NCBI GenBank assembly: GCA_030411725.1
Contig: MU839839.1
Span: 1,116,001 to 1,180,000 of the forward strand
DNA length: 64,000 nt
Origin: Echria macrotheca
Taxonomy: Eukaryota; Ascomycota; Sordariomycetes; Sordariales; Schizotheciaceae
Direction of reading: 5' to 3'
Of this stretch, positions 1 to 11,026 are shown piece by piece. Below the pieces are notes generated by a model. That model was given only the letters and a program-made list of their open reading frames with translations, ran no database searches and was not told where the DNA came from. Position numbers and translations under genes: made by a program. The stretch's first letter is position 1. Every line of letters starts with the position of its first letter.

Positions 1-259
1 CTCGGCATGTGAGCAGGAACAGGAATGGCTCGTGCAGGACCCTAGCATCTTGAGCGTGCAGCAAATGTCAGGACCACCACCCCCCGACGACCCAGTTTGT
101 CTTGTAGATGAGAGGACCAAGTGGCTGATGGACGAGGTTAGACGCAATACCCGCATGATGCGCAACGGGCCGGCCGGCGGCGCCAAGCGCCAGCTCAAGA
201 CGCCTAGGATGAGGCAGGTGCACGAGTCGCCGCCCTTCAAACGGGCGAGGACTTCTTGA
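1..259 (+). CDS. 3' end of an unidentified protein gene (partial)
   Basis: An open frame enters from the left edge (first full codon at base 2) and stops at the TGA at 257-259, giving the last 85 residues of a protein. The tail is hydrophilic. It has a Pro-rich patch (GPPPPDD), a charged helix-like stretch (ERTKWLMDEVRRNTRMM) and a basic end (FKRARTS), which could be a nuclear localisation signal. No domain is recognisable from the tail, so no function is assigned. That it is a real C-terminus is inferred from the continuous frame up to the edge and the lack of a competing frame. Confidence 0.5.
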   Translation, partial: SACEQEQEWLVQDPSILSVQQMSGPPPPDDPVCLVDERTKWLMDEVRRNTRMMRNGPAGGAKRQLKTPRMRQVHESPPFKRARTS

Positions 260-1307
260 GATGTCGCTCACTATCCACCCTATTCGAATATCGCTATTGA
301 CTTTTGGAGTTGGCTGGGAAAGGAAAGGAATGGAAAGCTGCCTGCCTGCCGGGCTCAGGAGCAGTTTGCTGGAAGGGAACTTGGATCTGGGCCCGTTGGC
401 GTCCTGCGATTTCGTGGATTGGTGCGAACTTTTGCTTGATACCCTTGCATTGCCCCTGCGACTGCTACCGAGCATCATTATGTATTAGCTAATGCGGCGG
501 GAAGTTTTTATTGTTTTGTCCTCACGGGAAAGGGATTGTATCTCTGGCTTGATCCACTGGGCTTGGGTTATATATATACTTGTTAGAGTGGAGATCATCA
601 GTTCATGACGGACGGTATGGATGAGGGATTGGATTATTATCAGGATAGAGTACACGGTTTGGGTAGGGCTGGAATCATAGGCTTGGACCTGGATGTGATG
701 CATTCGAGAACTTGAGGTGTGGTGTAGAGCTCTGGACGTAGCTCGACTCTATTCTTTTTGTCTGTCCTGGAGATGTAGTAGAACCACCCATGCTGTTGCA
801 TTCGATGAACATGTGCATGCGAAATTTCGTTTGCAAGCACCCTACCTATTGTTGGCCAGCCGAAAAATCCAGAGCCACCAGTGGAAATCGATGTGACCGA
901 TGATTGTCTTGTAAGGGTAACATACGGTTTACTAAGACATGAAACGAAAACAGAAGTATCTGAGAGAGCAGTGCTAGGGATGCTTGATTTGTGGAAGAGA
1001 GGATGGGCCGTGAGGCCTGGCTAAATACAGGGCCTGTGGTGCGTGCGTGCCTTCCATCTGTCTGGTGCGTTCCTTCCTGGCCTAACATATCGTTATTCTT
1101 CCGTCAGACCGAGGAATCACACCTGTTAGACCTGGAAGGAGCACCCCTCGCCAGATAGCAGATAGCACGGACCGCAGGGCCTGTATTTAGGCAGGGCCGC
1201 AGGTCATCGTCTTCCACAAAAAAAAGCATTCTTACCACCCGTCTCGGCGGCGTCTTCACACCTCTCTCTGCCTTCGGTCTCAATCCTATCCGTCGTTTCA
1301 CACCATT
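260..1307. other. Intergenic region with an imperfect inverted repeat
   Basis: About 1 kb between the partial gene and the HET gene, which face each other. Only short, unconvincing open frames are present. The one structure I see is an inverted repeat: 21-bp arms at 1016-1036 and 1175-1195 centred on CTAAATACAGGG / CCTGTATTTAG, with weaker outer pairing (GTGGAAG near 991, CTTCCAC at 1211). Confidence 0.5.
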
Positions 1308-3740
1308 TCATACCAGTGTTATGCTCTGCTTTGGGCAATCATCCCACTTCCCAGTCTCCTCAACCACCACCAGCCCCAGCCGACGGTACGACGCCGAATC
1401 CGCGCTGGAATATAGTAGAAGCGCGATGTCCGCGACCGGATAGAAATAACCAAGTCTCCCCCGACCTAGCAACAACATCCCATACCACGGCGTCTCTCCT
1501 ACATCAGCGCCATCATAGCAATCCAGCCAGAAGTTTCCGCCGCCAGGCGTATACCGGAGGCTGTCAAGGCCCAGAACCACAGGTACCAGAAAATCCAAAT
1601 CATTAGCCGGCATCATCCTGGCGTCTAGAACCAATTCTCGACTGTCTCGGTCGTATATGTCTGTGCCGGACGAAGATGACGCGGCAATGTGCGCATCAGG
1701 CACCCAGTCACCTTCCTCAAAGCAGTGCAGAAAGCTGATGATGGTGTCGGCAAGGTGTGCCCAGGACCATGACGGCGCCACGTCAGGCAAAACACCCCGG
1801 GATCCCCACGCTGACGTCCTCCAGGCAAGCTGAAGGATTAGATCACTCCGAAGCATCCCGAACACATGAGAGTCATTCCAAAGCGCGCACACCTCGTTAG
1901 TCACACCGGTGATAGCGTTGAGGCGATCCGACGTGTTGGTCAGGCGACGGTACGTATACGTCGATACCAAATCCCGCCAGAATTTACCTTTTGCATGGGC
2001 AGACAGAGAACTCCCAGGTTTGCCGCCAAAGAGGTCTCTCCCTGTATAGTCAAGACCATATCGCAAGTTGCTTGCGGTGACGGTTTTGGGCCTTGCGACG
2101 GAGTTGCAGTCCCATACGGGTTCGTGGAGAGAGAAAACCAGACGCCTCGGGGAGAGGATGTGCTCCTGCATGGCCCAAGCCCTTCTGTCCAGGGGGTGGT
2201 GGAAGCTGTAAATGGTCTGCACGGCTCCCCACGACACTTCCCCAGACACTCTGCCGGTGGCAAGTGGTCGCTTCCCTCCCAACTCGGGATACCTGCCGCA
2301 TAGGTGCAGGAACCCTTCGGACGCCTTGCTCGCCGCGGAGGCAAACAGCGTCAGTGTAGCCATCTGATACACCTTTCCCATGTTCCAAATCTCCCTCTTC
2401 ACGTCTGTCGGGTCGTCCTGGACGATACACATGGCGTCAACCCATAGATACCCCAGCCCAAGGGCTAGCGTCGCCCGCGCAGCATCCTGTATGGTTCTCG
2501 GGAGGGTTTCCATATCGATACCACTCTCCAAGCGGGCGCGCAGGTTTTCTCGCCTTGTTGTATTGGGCTGCGGTTCGCCCCAACAGTAGCTGAGAGCGAC
2601 ATATTCACACTCTGCGGCCACATAGCCGTGTGTGGCGTGAAGGGCCACTTGAGGTTCATCACCATCTTTCCCTCTGGTCACCTTCAGAAGCCGCGTCGGG
2701 AGGAATGACGAGGCCGCTCGTCCGTCGGTACGCGGTTGCTTGCAGCCTGGGTGCGATTCGCGGCACTCCCTGAGCCAAGCCCTGGCCTTTTCGGCGAAGA
2801 GCAACTCGAACGCGCTCCGGCTCTCGTTTGACGGGAAGGATACAATACGGGGGAAGCAAGAGGCCAGGGAATCACCTTCCTCGGCCATCAAAGCAATGTT
2901 GACCACCGGTAGCTGGTATTCGTGGTTTGCCTCCACTTCGACGTCATCCACAAGAGAGCCGACCAAGGTATCTGCATCCTCGATGGCGGAGCAGATGTGT
3001 GAGCAATCTTTGATTGTCTGGCGCCGGGGGGCAGAAGCTATGGCATTACGCCACTTCCACCATCTGTCGAGGACATCTTCAGGTCCTCTAGTGCAACAGA
3101 GATGAAACACCATTTTCTTTGTAGACCACTGGTCGCGGGGAGGCAGGCCCGAGGGTTCAAAGTTGGCAAGGATGACGCGGCAGAGCTGGCAGCCTCGGTT
3201 GGCTGATTCTTCGAGGTCGACCAGCGTGGAGTGGGAGTAGCCTCCTAGGGAGCGCAGGTCTGCCACGCCAGCGGGTGCGAACATGGCATCGCAACTCCAG
3301 CAATAGCCTCCATCGGCTGTGATTGATTCAGGTAGCTTGTGCGCAGCGTTGGTCGGCTGCTGCACGTCCAAGGGCCTGAGTGCTGGATCTGGGTCGTCGG
3401 GGTATGTCCAGGCGGCCGCCTTTTCGAACAGGACGCGGGCGATGTCGTGGCACCCCTCGGCCGCTGCCGCCTGGCGCACTGCTGCGAACTCTCCTTGTGT
3501 GAGATGGCGGTTGGTGATACCATCTAATATCGTTCGCACCAGCTCGCGGTGGCCGGCGGCGATTGCTTTCTGGATCGCCTCGCCGAATCCGAATTCAGCT
3601 TCCCCACCGGTCGACGGCACTCCATCCTCGCCGCATTCCAGGATTCGCTGGACCAATGTGCGAACGACATCGATGCGCCCTTCTGCCGCTACTGTCAGAA
3701 GTTCTTGGTGCAGTTGGAAGTATTCACGGTATTGTTCCAT
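1308..3740 (-). CDS. HET-domain protein with ankyrin-like N-terminus
   Basis: A single-exon gene of 810 residues; the ATG is at 3740 and TGA at 1308. Residues about 10-125 form helical pairs resembling ankyrin repeats (LLTVAAEGRIDVVRTLVQR; AIAAGHRELVRTIL). A Cys-pair segment follows (YCWSCDAMF, then CQLC), common just ahead of HET domains. The HET domain itself starts near residue 385 with YVALSYCWGEPQ, continues with LPRTIQDA and YLWVDAMCIVQDD, and ends near RRAWAMQEHIL. HET proteins mediate heterokaryon incompatibility and other non-self responses in filamentous ascomycetes; the partner of this one is unknown. The frame is intact, so it looks functional. Confidence 0.9.
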   Translation of the reverse strand: MEQYREYFQLHQELLTVAAEGRIDVVRTLVQRILECGEDGVPSTGGEAEFGFGEAIQKAIAAGHRELVRTILDGITNRHLTQGEFAAVRQAAAAEGCHDIARVLFEKAAAWTYPDDPDPALRPLDVQQPTNAAHKLPESITADGGYCWSCDAMFAPAGVADLRSLGGYSHSTLVDLEESANRGCQLCRVILANFEPSGLPPRDQWSTKKMVFHLCCTRGPEDVLDRWWKWRNAIASAPRRQTIKDCSHICSAIEDADTLVGSLVDDVEVEANHEYQLPVVNIALMAEEGDSLASCFPRIVSFPSNESRSAFELLFAEKARAWLRECRESHPGCKQPRTDGRAASSFLPTRLLKVTRGKDGDEPQVALHATHGYVAAECEYVALSYCWGEPQPNTTRRENLRARLESGIDMETLPRTIQDAARATLALGLGYLWVDAMCIVQDDPTDVKREIWNMGKVYQMATLTLFASAASKASEGFLHLCGRYPELGGKRPLATGRVSGEVSWGAVQTIYSFHHPLDRRAWAMQEHILSPRRLVFSLHEPVWDCNSVARPKTVTASNLRYGLDYTGRDLFGGKPGSSLSAHAKGKFWRDLVSTYTYRRLTNTSDRLNAITGVTNEVCALWNDSHVFGMLRSDLILQLAWRTSAWGSRGVLPDVAPSWSWAHLADTIISFLHCFEEGDWVPDAHIAASSSSGTDIYDRDSRELVLDARMMPANDLDFLVPVVLGLDSLRYTPGGGNFWLDCYDGADVGETPWYGMLLLGRGRLGYFYPVADIALLLYSSADSASYRRLGLVVVEETGKWDDCPKQSITLV

Positions 3741-4814
3741 GACGATTGAGTGTCGACCCGCTCCGTTCGAGTCTTGGGGTAGCTAGTATTGATTCGAGAC
3801 CTGGGTCATGTGCAGAATGAATCGTGTACGGGATAGGCTGCCTCTTAACGGCGAAGTCATGCTGTTGAGCCAGTCAGGCAGAGCAGCGTTATCGATAAGG
3901 CTGCTGCTGCCTGCCTGAATCTCTTCTCATCGCCAAAAAGAGCGAATGAACTGCTTTAAAACAGACCAAACCACTACCGGTAAATTTTGTATACAAATCG
4001 TATGCGTTTGATCAAATATCTTACCAGCTTAGGAAGTACTCCTGTCATCAGAAACTCACATACCATCGCCACTTCCCTTCCAGCCCTGTCAGATTCTGAG
4101 CACCGGCGGTGTGATGAGGTGGCTACAGGTAGCACAAGCGTTGTGTGAGCATGGCGATACGTAGCTCATTCTGCCTGCTTCAACTAAAGATAGGTAGAAG
4201 AATACAGGAAGTGGAATAATCGCTTGACCCCCCCTTATAAAAATAAAAATAAAAAAAGAGGGTAGGGGCTTCGCCTCTAGTCTATATACCTAGGTATATG
4301 AGCCAGGACCTTAGCTAAGCCTGGCTGTTGGCAGTGCTGACACAGCAGAGGACTACATTTACTTAATGAGATCTCTATTTAATAAGTATGTATGTAGATG
4401 GCGACGGGCGTTATGCGGTCATTCTTGCAATAGCGCTCGAGAGCAGGTCGACCATCCGTCTGCGCAATAGATCCTGTTGAATAGGTACTTAGTCTATGTA
4501 TACTACTATACTACTACCCTTGGTCTCGGCCGTCTAGGCCATACCACCACCGTCGACGACGCGCCACCCGGTCAGGGGGACGAAGTGTAGCTGCCTCTTT
4601 GAGGTTATCCTTAAGTGTAGGCAGCGAAGAAGTGGTATACTACTGTCCAGGCTGTGTCGCAGCCTTCCGGCCAGAAGTGCTCGTCATCGTCATCGGGCAA
4701 CGTAAGGACGGAGAAGGGGCTAAATGTCAAAATATCCAGAGTCAATCTGGCCAATATCTTTATACTCACTCAACTAACATGTGCATTGTGCATAGAACAA
4801 TAATAACACAGCAC
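3741..4814. other. Intergenic region, no gene seen
   Basis: Upstream region of the minus-strand HET gene. It turns AT-rich after about 4180, with an A-rich tract near 4240-4258 and TACCTAGGTATA-type palindromic bits near 4290. No convincing open frame, RNA gene or transposon end is visible. Confidence 0.5.
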
Positions 4815-4952
4815 GCCCGCTTGGCTCAATGGTAGAGCGCATCACTCGTACGTAGATTTTCTTTCATTATCCTCCTGATTTCAGGATGATATGAGTGAGA
4901 GTTAGCTGCTGGGTCTATGATGAGGTCATCAGTTCGATTCTGATAGTGGGCA
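4815..4952 (+). tRNA. tRNA-Thr (anticodon CGT) with a 66-nt intron
   Basis: The full cloverleaf can be drawn. Acceptor stem: 4815-4821 with 4945-4951 (one G-T pair). D stem: 4824-4827 with 4835-4838. Anticodon stem: 4840-4844 with 4918-4922. T stem: 4928-4932 with 4940-4944, with loop TTCGATT. The discriminator base is A4952. The anticodon loop reads C-T-CGT-A, then the intron 4851-4916, then A4917. The intron therefore sits between positions 37 and 38, the canonical nuclear site. CGT reads the Thr codon ACG. A CCA end is not encoded, as expected in a eukaryote. Confidence 0.9.
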
Positions 4953-5511
4953 ATGTTAGGTACGCATGTGGCATCCGATTGTGTCCGGCGTTGGTGTGTT
5001 CTATTTTTGCTTGCTATCGATACTGGAGACTTTTTTTTGTCTCCCTTATAGGTGAGTATCTACTAAAGGAAGCTTTGTCGCGTTATAAGTAATTACGTAA
5101 GTACATCGTATATGTTGACGGGTCTGTGTATCTGGCGAGGATTGGATTCGTTCGATGTTCGGCATTTACTCGAGGGTGGGTGGGTGGTAAGCGGTTAATA
5201 ATTGAGCTGCTTTGATGCCACACGCATGGAAAAAGACTCTTTCTTGCTTGACGCGTTTATCTGGTATTATTATGTTTCACAGCATAATACGAAGAAGTCA
5301 AGTCACTCACTCACATCATGATTACTAGGGTAGCAAGTTTAACTGGGGGTTTGATGGTTTTGTGCCAATTTGTTTCATATGTCTAAATATCCCTCCGCCT
5401 TGTCCTCCGTAATATCGTGTATCCTGTGTCTAGAGGGTTAGGAACCAAGGAGGATTTTGATAGGGGTAATTCAAGACCAATGTTCGCGACTCTGTCGGTC
5501 GGTTAGTCATT
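4953..5511. other. Intergenic region, no gene seen
   Basis: AT-rich spacer between the tRNA and the stop codon of the minus-strand 2EXR-type gene. A T-run at about 5031-5038, 80 bp beyond the tRNA, is rather far to be its Pol III terminator. Nothing else is recognisable. Confidence 0.4.
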
Positions 5512-7158
5512 TTATTCTTGAACGGGAAAGATAAAGTCCATGTCACCTACCCCGGCAAGGTTACCCTCGGCATCGACCCAGACATCTAGATCTGAGTCAT
5601 CCTCGCTATCGTCGGCATCCTCGCCATCGTCAGCATCCGCGCCGTCGTCGGCATCGAACCAGACTTCCTGATCCTCATCCGCGCCATCGTCGGCGTCATC
5701 GAAGTCGTCGAGCCAACCCTCCTCAAACGCCTCCTCAGGCACCGCGAACAGATCAATCTTGGCGTTCGCGACCCTCGGCGCAGCGGCCCTGGGCACCCGG
5801 GCGAGACCGAACATCTGGGTGGTGCCCATGCGTCCGGCCATCAGCTTCCTCGTCGGGCGGGGCCGAGTCCAGCGGTGCGCGTACGCCGACGTGTCGACGA
5901 TGATGCGCTTCAGGTGCGGAAAGGGCACCTTGTTCTCATCCCTTGTGGACGAGCCGTTGGGCCCGGGCTCCGAGCGAAGCTGCGCGAGCGCCTCGACGAA
6001 GAACAGCCGGGCCAGGGTGTACACATCCTGGGTCTCCGGGTCGTAGTCGTAGCCATCCTCCCCCACGCTGGTGGGGTATCGAAACCTGGGGGACGGGTTA
6101 GTATAGACGCCGTCGTCCACCGGGTCGACCTCGAGAACGAGCGTCTCGAGTCGCGGGAAGAGATCGCGCAGCGCCCAGACCAGCTGCCGGCAGTTGTATT
6201 GCAAGTCCGGAAGCTTGGTCGCTGACAGCCGCTCCATGGCCTCGCTCTCGGCCTCCTCCCTCGTGGCGGGGAGCCTGAGCATCCCGTCGAGGGGAATGCT
6301 GACTTGTCGGATCCGACTGCGGAGGTCATCACTGACGTCGACTCGGAGTGTGTGGCCCCTTGAGACTAGCTGCCAAGGGCCCTTGAGACTGAAGATTGGC
6401 GGCCGTTCCGCGATGGGGGGTAGACGAGACTTGAGTCCACCGAAACCGTCTAGAACGCGCGCGGCAAAGCTAGCGTCGCTGGAAATATGGCCCTCTACAA
6501 CGCTGTGGTTGAACAGGGATTGAAAGAGCGACAGGTTGACGGCATCCGCAGCAGGACGGAACGGAATGCTCAACGGAGCGGGACCACCAAACTCGCGGAT
6601 CGCTAGTTGCCTGGACTCGGAGCATATTTGATACAGCTTGATGTCCTCCCAGGAACGGGGAGACCAGCACGCCTCGAGAACCACATCCATAGCTTTCGTG
6701 TAGCAGACAGCCGTCGAGAGCACCACTAGCTTACGGGTGTTCTCCGTCTCCAGCCAGACCAGATCGCGGATCTCCTGCGGACAGCCGGCGAAACGGGCGA
6801 GGGACTGCGGCGCACTCACACTTTTCGGAGCGGGGGGTGCACGTGTCTGTACCCGGTCTTCTTCCCCCCACCTCTTGCCGCGGTAAACCCTGTAATAAAC
6901 CTCAGCCCGACTGCTCTCAGAGGGCCTGACTAGATTTTCCTTGTTGGCGTCGTACCACTCATCCCAGTTCTCCGGCGGCTCTTCACCTCGACTCTTCCGC
7001 TGAGCCAGCTCAAATTGAATAGCATCAATCTTCTCCTGGTCATCAGGGTAAGAGCGCACGCAGCGCATCAGTCGTGTGACCTCGGCCACGGTTTCCCGCC
7101 ACCGATACAGGTTGTCCCCGGTGATCTCGAAAACGGTTCTCCCGATTGGGATCGCCAT
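5512..7158 (-). CDS. 2EXR-type protein with acidic repeat tail
   Basis: A single-exon frame; the first true ATG is at 7158 (upstream in-frame codons are GTG and TTG) and TAA at 5512, giving 548 residues. Near residue 125 the segment FAGCPQEIRDLVWLETENTR matches the core of the fungal 2EXR domain (consensus F..LP.EIR..IW). That domain is abundant and uncharacterised in ascomycetes. The last 70 residues are strongly acidic, built on a short repeat (DDGADEDQEVWFDADDGADA), and the DNA there repeats GTCGTCGGCATC-like units. No catalytic motif, signal peptide or membrane segment is visible. Function is unknown; the domain assignment rests on one motif. Confidence 0.75.
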   Translation of the reverse strand: MAIPIGRTVFEITGDNLYRWRETVAEVTRLMRCVRSYPDDQEKIDAIQFELAQRKSRGEEPPENWDEWYDANKENLVRPSESSRAEVYYRVYRGKRWGEEDRVQTRAPPAPKSVSAPQSLARFAGCPQEIRDLVWLETENTRKLVVLSTAVCYTKAMDVVLEACWSPRSWEDIKLYQICSESRQLAIREFGGPAPLSIPFRPAADAVNLSLFQSLFNHSVVEGHISSDASFAARVLDGFGGLKSRLPPIAERPPIFSLKGPWQLVSRGHTLRVDVSDDLRSRIRQVSIPLDGMLRLPATREEAESEAMERLSATKLPDLQYNCRQLVWALRDLFPRLETLVLEVDPVDDGVYTNPSPRFRYPTSVGEDGYDYDPETQDVYTLARLFFVEALAQLRSEPGPNGSSTRDENKVPFPHLKRIIVDTSAYAHRWTRPRPTRKLMAGRMGTTQMFGLARVPRAAAPRVANAKIDLFAVPEEAFEEGWLDDFDDADDGADEDQEVWFDADDGADADDGEDADDSEDDSDLDVWVDAEGNLAGVGDMDFIFPVQE

Positions 7159-7604
7159 TTTCAACACAGTAGAGAGGTAGCTCTCGAATGAATAGCGGGA
7201 GTTGGTGTTACTGTGATGTCTACCTGGATCGATAGCTCAGGAAGGTTGGGTGATTGACGAGAGAAGAAGTTGTATGAGGGTCTGCTGGTTTAAATGTATG
7301 TGAAGCCTCGGAGTCCAGACCGTGATAACAACACGATTGGCGGAATACAATGGCCTTGTGTTGAAACTTCGATACCATGTAAAGTCAACCAGCTTTGTTT
7401 GGAGGCTCTGGCGTTCAGTTCGAGTGTACTTCAGCACACACTGTTCTTTGTTGTCCGGCAAAACAACAAGAGACAGATGTATGCCGCAAGCTGGATCAGC
7501 CTGGTTCTTGTTGAGGTGCCGAGCCTACATCGCCCAATCCGATGGCCATCTTGGTACGAAGGAGGGGCTAACATCGCGGTTGTTCTTTTTAAAGGTCGGA
7601 GAAA
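7159..7604. other. Intergenic region between two minus-strand genes
   Basis: Holds the promoter of the 2EXR-type gene and the 3' untranslated part of the permease gene. No further gene is supported; plus-strand open frames here have no family features. Confidence 0.4.
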
Positions 7605-10251
7605 TCAGGCCGCCCCCTGCCGGATATCATGCAAGTCCTTGAGCTTCTTGATGACATGGCCCGCCTTCGACAGGTCAACGGGCGACCACTTTGCCCCCCT
7701 AAAGATCTTGAGCAGGACCCACAAGCCGAGGAACACAAATACCTGGATATATCGTCAGCAGTCATTCTTGGATAAATGGTAGAAAGAAGAGTACTCACGA
7801 TGAGATAGGACGATAGGAAAGGAATCCTGTAGAATCCGTTCCACAAAGCGGCACTGTTGGCAACAACCAGGATGCCAATACATCCGGCCAAGGCAAAGTA
7901 GGCCACAAAAGGCTGCCCATGGCTACGATACGGGTAGTCGTTCCAGTCGTCCTTGTCCCAGCGGCGAACCTGCGAGATCTTTTGCGCTTGGATGGCAATG
8001 CGGTGACGTTTGATGCTGGATGCAGGTCAGATGCTGGCTGTACCGGGACAAATATGCAGTTCTTTCTCACCAGTGATAAAACCGAATAAACGCCAAGCAT
8101 TCGCAGGCCCAGACGATGAGGACACCAACCGAGCCCATCTCGGCGAGGACTTCAATGAACTAATACCACCCAATCGTCAGGATTTCAACCGAGCGTGGGG
8201 ATGAAAGGTGACATACCATGCCGATAGGTGTATCCGAGCCCGTCCCTCCCTTGAGCTGGAGAAAGGGCACCCACCAAAAGGCGAGTGCCGAAAAGATCAT
8301 GGCTCTCATCGGCACCTTGCGGTGGTTGGTTCGGCCAAACCAGGCAAGAAAACGCAGGAGCGGGCGTTGACCCGGACCACCCTCCAGCCGGCTCGTGAGA
8401 CCGAAGAGCGCTCTGGAGGCCACATATAGGTTGGTGTTGGCGCACGTCAAAGCTGTGAATATCAGGAAGACATTGAAGACCTCCGGGAGGTAGGGAATGA
8501 GTGAGTTTTGCGCGATTATGACGAATGCAGAAACCGTGTTAGCGTCGGCATCTGCGGCACACTCCGGAGAGACACCAGCCCAGCTGAGACGGGGGAGTTG
8601 ACAGGCTGCCCGGTCGATATCGAGAGTTACAAGCAAGCCGCTCAGCGTATAAGCGATCATGGCGAGGATGGAGATGTAGATTGAAGAGAACTTCACCGTA
8701 GACCCTATGAGGGTGTCGTTAGATTGGCGAGAGATATTGGAGTCGACACGGTCATCTGCATGGCGGCGCTTCGGCCACCTCGCCTCCAGGGCCGAAGCAG
8801 CGACGATTTCGACCCCAACATAGGCGAACGTGGCAATCGAAAGACACATCCTATCATCATTAGCATGTCTGGTTCCCTGTAAGGAGGTACCGGTTCTAGA
8901 TTTCGTACATCAAAGCAGTACCCCAGTCTTTTGAGGCTCCTGTATCAAAGGCTGTCGCGGCGGTCCAGTCTGCTGCTGTCAGAGCAAAGCAAGAGATATA
9001 GAAGAGGCGGCGTACAGTTACCGTTGTCTGAAGTATCCCCAGCTGTTGATGTCAGCAGTTTGATCTATGGCCGTGGCTTCAGATGTGCGCTACCTCGAAT
9101 CCTGATAGCAATCAAAGTGACAACGATAGTCAGCAGCATCGCAATCTTGAGTGTTCCCGTCACAACTTCGAACCAGCCATAAATCTGCAGGGCATGCGTA
9201 TCAATATCGTCACCCCACACGATGAACACAATAGAGTATGGCACGGTCACCCACCTGGATACCAAATGCATTGGTGGCAATGAGAAAGGCCGGGATGAGG
9301 AAGTAGACGATTGCGCCGTCGATGTTGGCGTTACCCCTGATTGACGGCCAAAAGTCGAACAAGGCAGCCGTGGTCGCAATGAGTGCCGCAAACGAGACCG
9401 AGTACGTGAACCTCGAAATCGAGTTAGTCTTTGCGAGCCTCCCTCGAATCATGGCCACAACCTACCAATAGGCAACACCGACAGCGATGCCAAGCTCCAC
9501 GTCGACGAATTCCCCGACGTAGACGGACAGCGCACCGGGGATGGGCCAGATGCACAGCATCTCGGTCAGGCATTGCATTACGGACCAGGCGAGGATGCCA
9601 ACGATCATGAACGACAGAAGGACAGCCAGTGGTCCGCCCATCTCGAGAATGAGGCCGCCACGCCAGTACAGGCCCGTGCCTAATGTCGCATTTATCGTGA
9701 TCATCTATTGTTGGCGAGTTAGCGGGTGGCGCAAGGACAGCGGAGGCAGATTTGTCCAGTAAAGGTCGGTCTGTGACTTGACAGCCACAGCCAGTGTCCA
9801 AGGGTAGGATGTATCTTACAAAGATGTGAAGAGGACGCAACTTCCTCTTGACGAGCCTATCCTCGTCAGGCACATATACGACGTGTCGCGGCTCTTCGAA
9901 CTTAAATCCGCCGCCGACATCCGCGCTTGTGGTTGATTCGTGGCTGACACTCCGGTGATCGGTATGGGAGGCCGGTGCCAGGAGACCCGGCGCGGCGCCG
10001 GGAGCTGGCCCGGAAGAGGCCGGGGGTGATGTGCCGATGTCATGCTGAAATGGTTGACGATCGGACGCCGCCTGGGCCGACAGGAGCGATGGCTGCGGCG
10101 CGGCCTCCTCGATCTGCAGGTCTTCGTCTTGGTCCTGTGGCCGCGGCCGATTGGGTGTCTCACGTGCCCAATCGGGGAACCATTCTGGAAGTTCGTGGGA
10201 TTCCGGCATCCCGGCGCCTGGTTCCGATCCTGAACATGGAGCAGACGGCAT
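7605..10251 (-). CDS. Amino-acid permease, APC superfamily (10 exons)
   Basis: Exons by splice signals and phase: 9820-10251, 9466-9704, 9255-9411, 9094-9184, 9022-9042, 8909-8975, 8217-8850, 8071-8159, 7799-8015 and 7605-7742. The sum is 2085 nt, or 694 residues. The first 140 residues are hydrophilic and Pro/Ser-rich (cytosolic tail). TM1 opens with the family signature MITINATLGTGLYWRGGL, followed by GGPLAVLLSF, IPGALSVYVGEF and YWFTYSVSFAAL. Later segments include FAYVGVEIVAASALEARWP, CANTNLYVASRALFGL and KVPMRAMI. This is the fungal amino-acid permease layout with 12 predicted helices, so it is expected to import amino acids by proton symport at the plasma membrane; the substrate cannot be read. 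Exon 5 is only 21 nt. Confidence 0.9.
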
Positions 10252-11026
10252 CGGGGACGGAAGGAGAGGAAGCGAGAAAAAAGAGAGTCACGGCGCCGTT
10301 ATGAGGGGCCCCGTTCGGTCAGCCGCACCGGCAGGTCGCGCACTAGGGACACCGGCCGCTCCCGACTCTTGCTGAGAAAGCCGTCGCACGAACACATGGC
10401 TGCCGCCAGGTGCCCCCTCTTCCTGGAACTTCCAGGGGTTCGCGAAATGCGGCGGCTTCTTTTGGTGACGTGCATCGCTAGAGAACGCCTGCCCAGCCAA
10501 TGCCACGCCGACGACGCGGTCCACCCATCCATCTCTCGCGGGGGTGCAGTGTACCATTAATTGGCTTGGCGTCCGATGTCCTGTGGGGAGGCCTGCTGCA
10601 AAAGCCCCAGTTCGCTGCGCAACGAGGCTCTCTCCCAGGAACCCAGGACCCCCAATCTCCCCCCGGTAGGGCAGCAGCAGATCGCGTGCCCCAGCTCCAA
10701 GTCCTACAGCGCTTCTTCTCCGTCGGTGTGCAACGTGAATGGAATCAGTCAGGTGACTAGTCGGCTGCCTCCTGTGACGTGGCGGGCGCCTGGAAACCAG
10801 AGCCTCTCAGCACCAGAATGCCGTCTCGTACATAACCCGCGCGGCGGGACAGGCACATCCTTTCGTCGCAATGTTGTTACTCGACCCTTGATCTGTGTCG
10901 CTGCCCATTTTCCCCATGCGATTTTCCTTCCACCGAACCAACACCGCCCGACGTCAACGCGAGGACCTGGAGCAGAACAGCATCCATGAAACTAAAAGCT
11001 GCTCCTGTTCGACCAGGACCAACACG
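10252..11026. other. Divergent promoter region
   Basis: Separates the minus-strand permease from the plus-strand small protein gene. Open frames across it (for example at 10561-10989) have no recognisable composition or domain. An in-frame ATG at 10916 would lengthen the downstream small protein by 37 residues. Confidence 0.4.
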
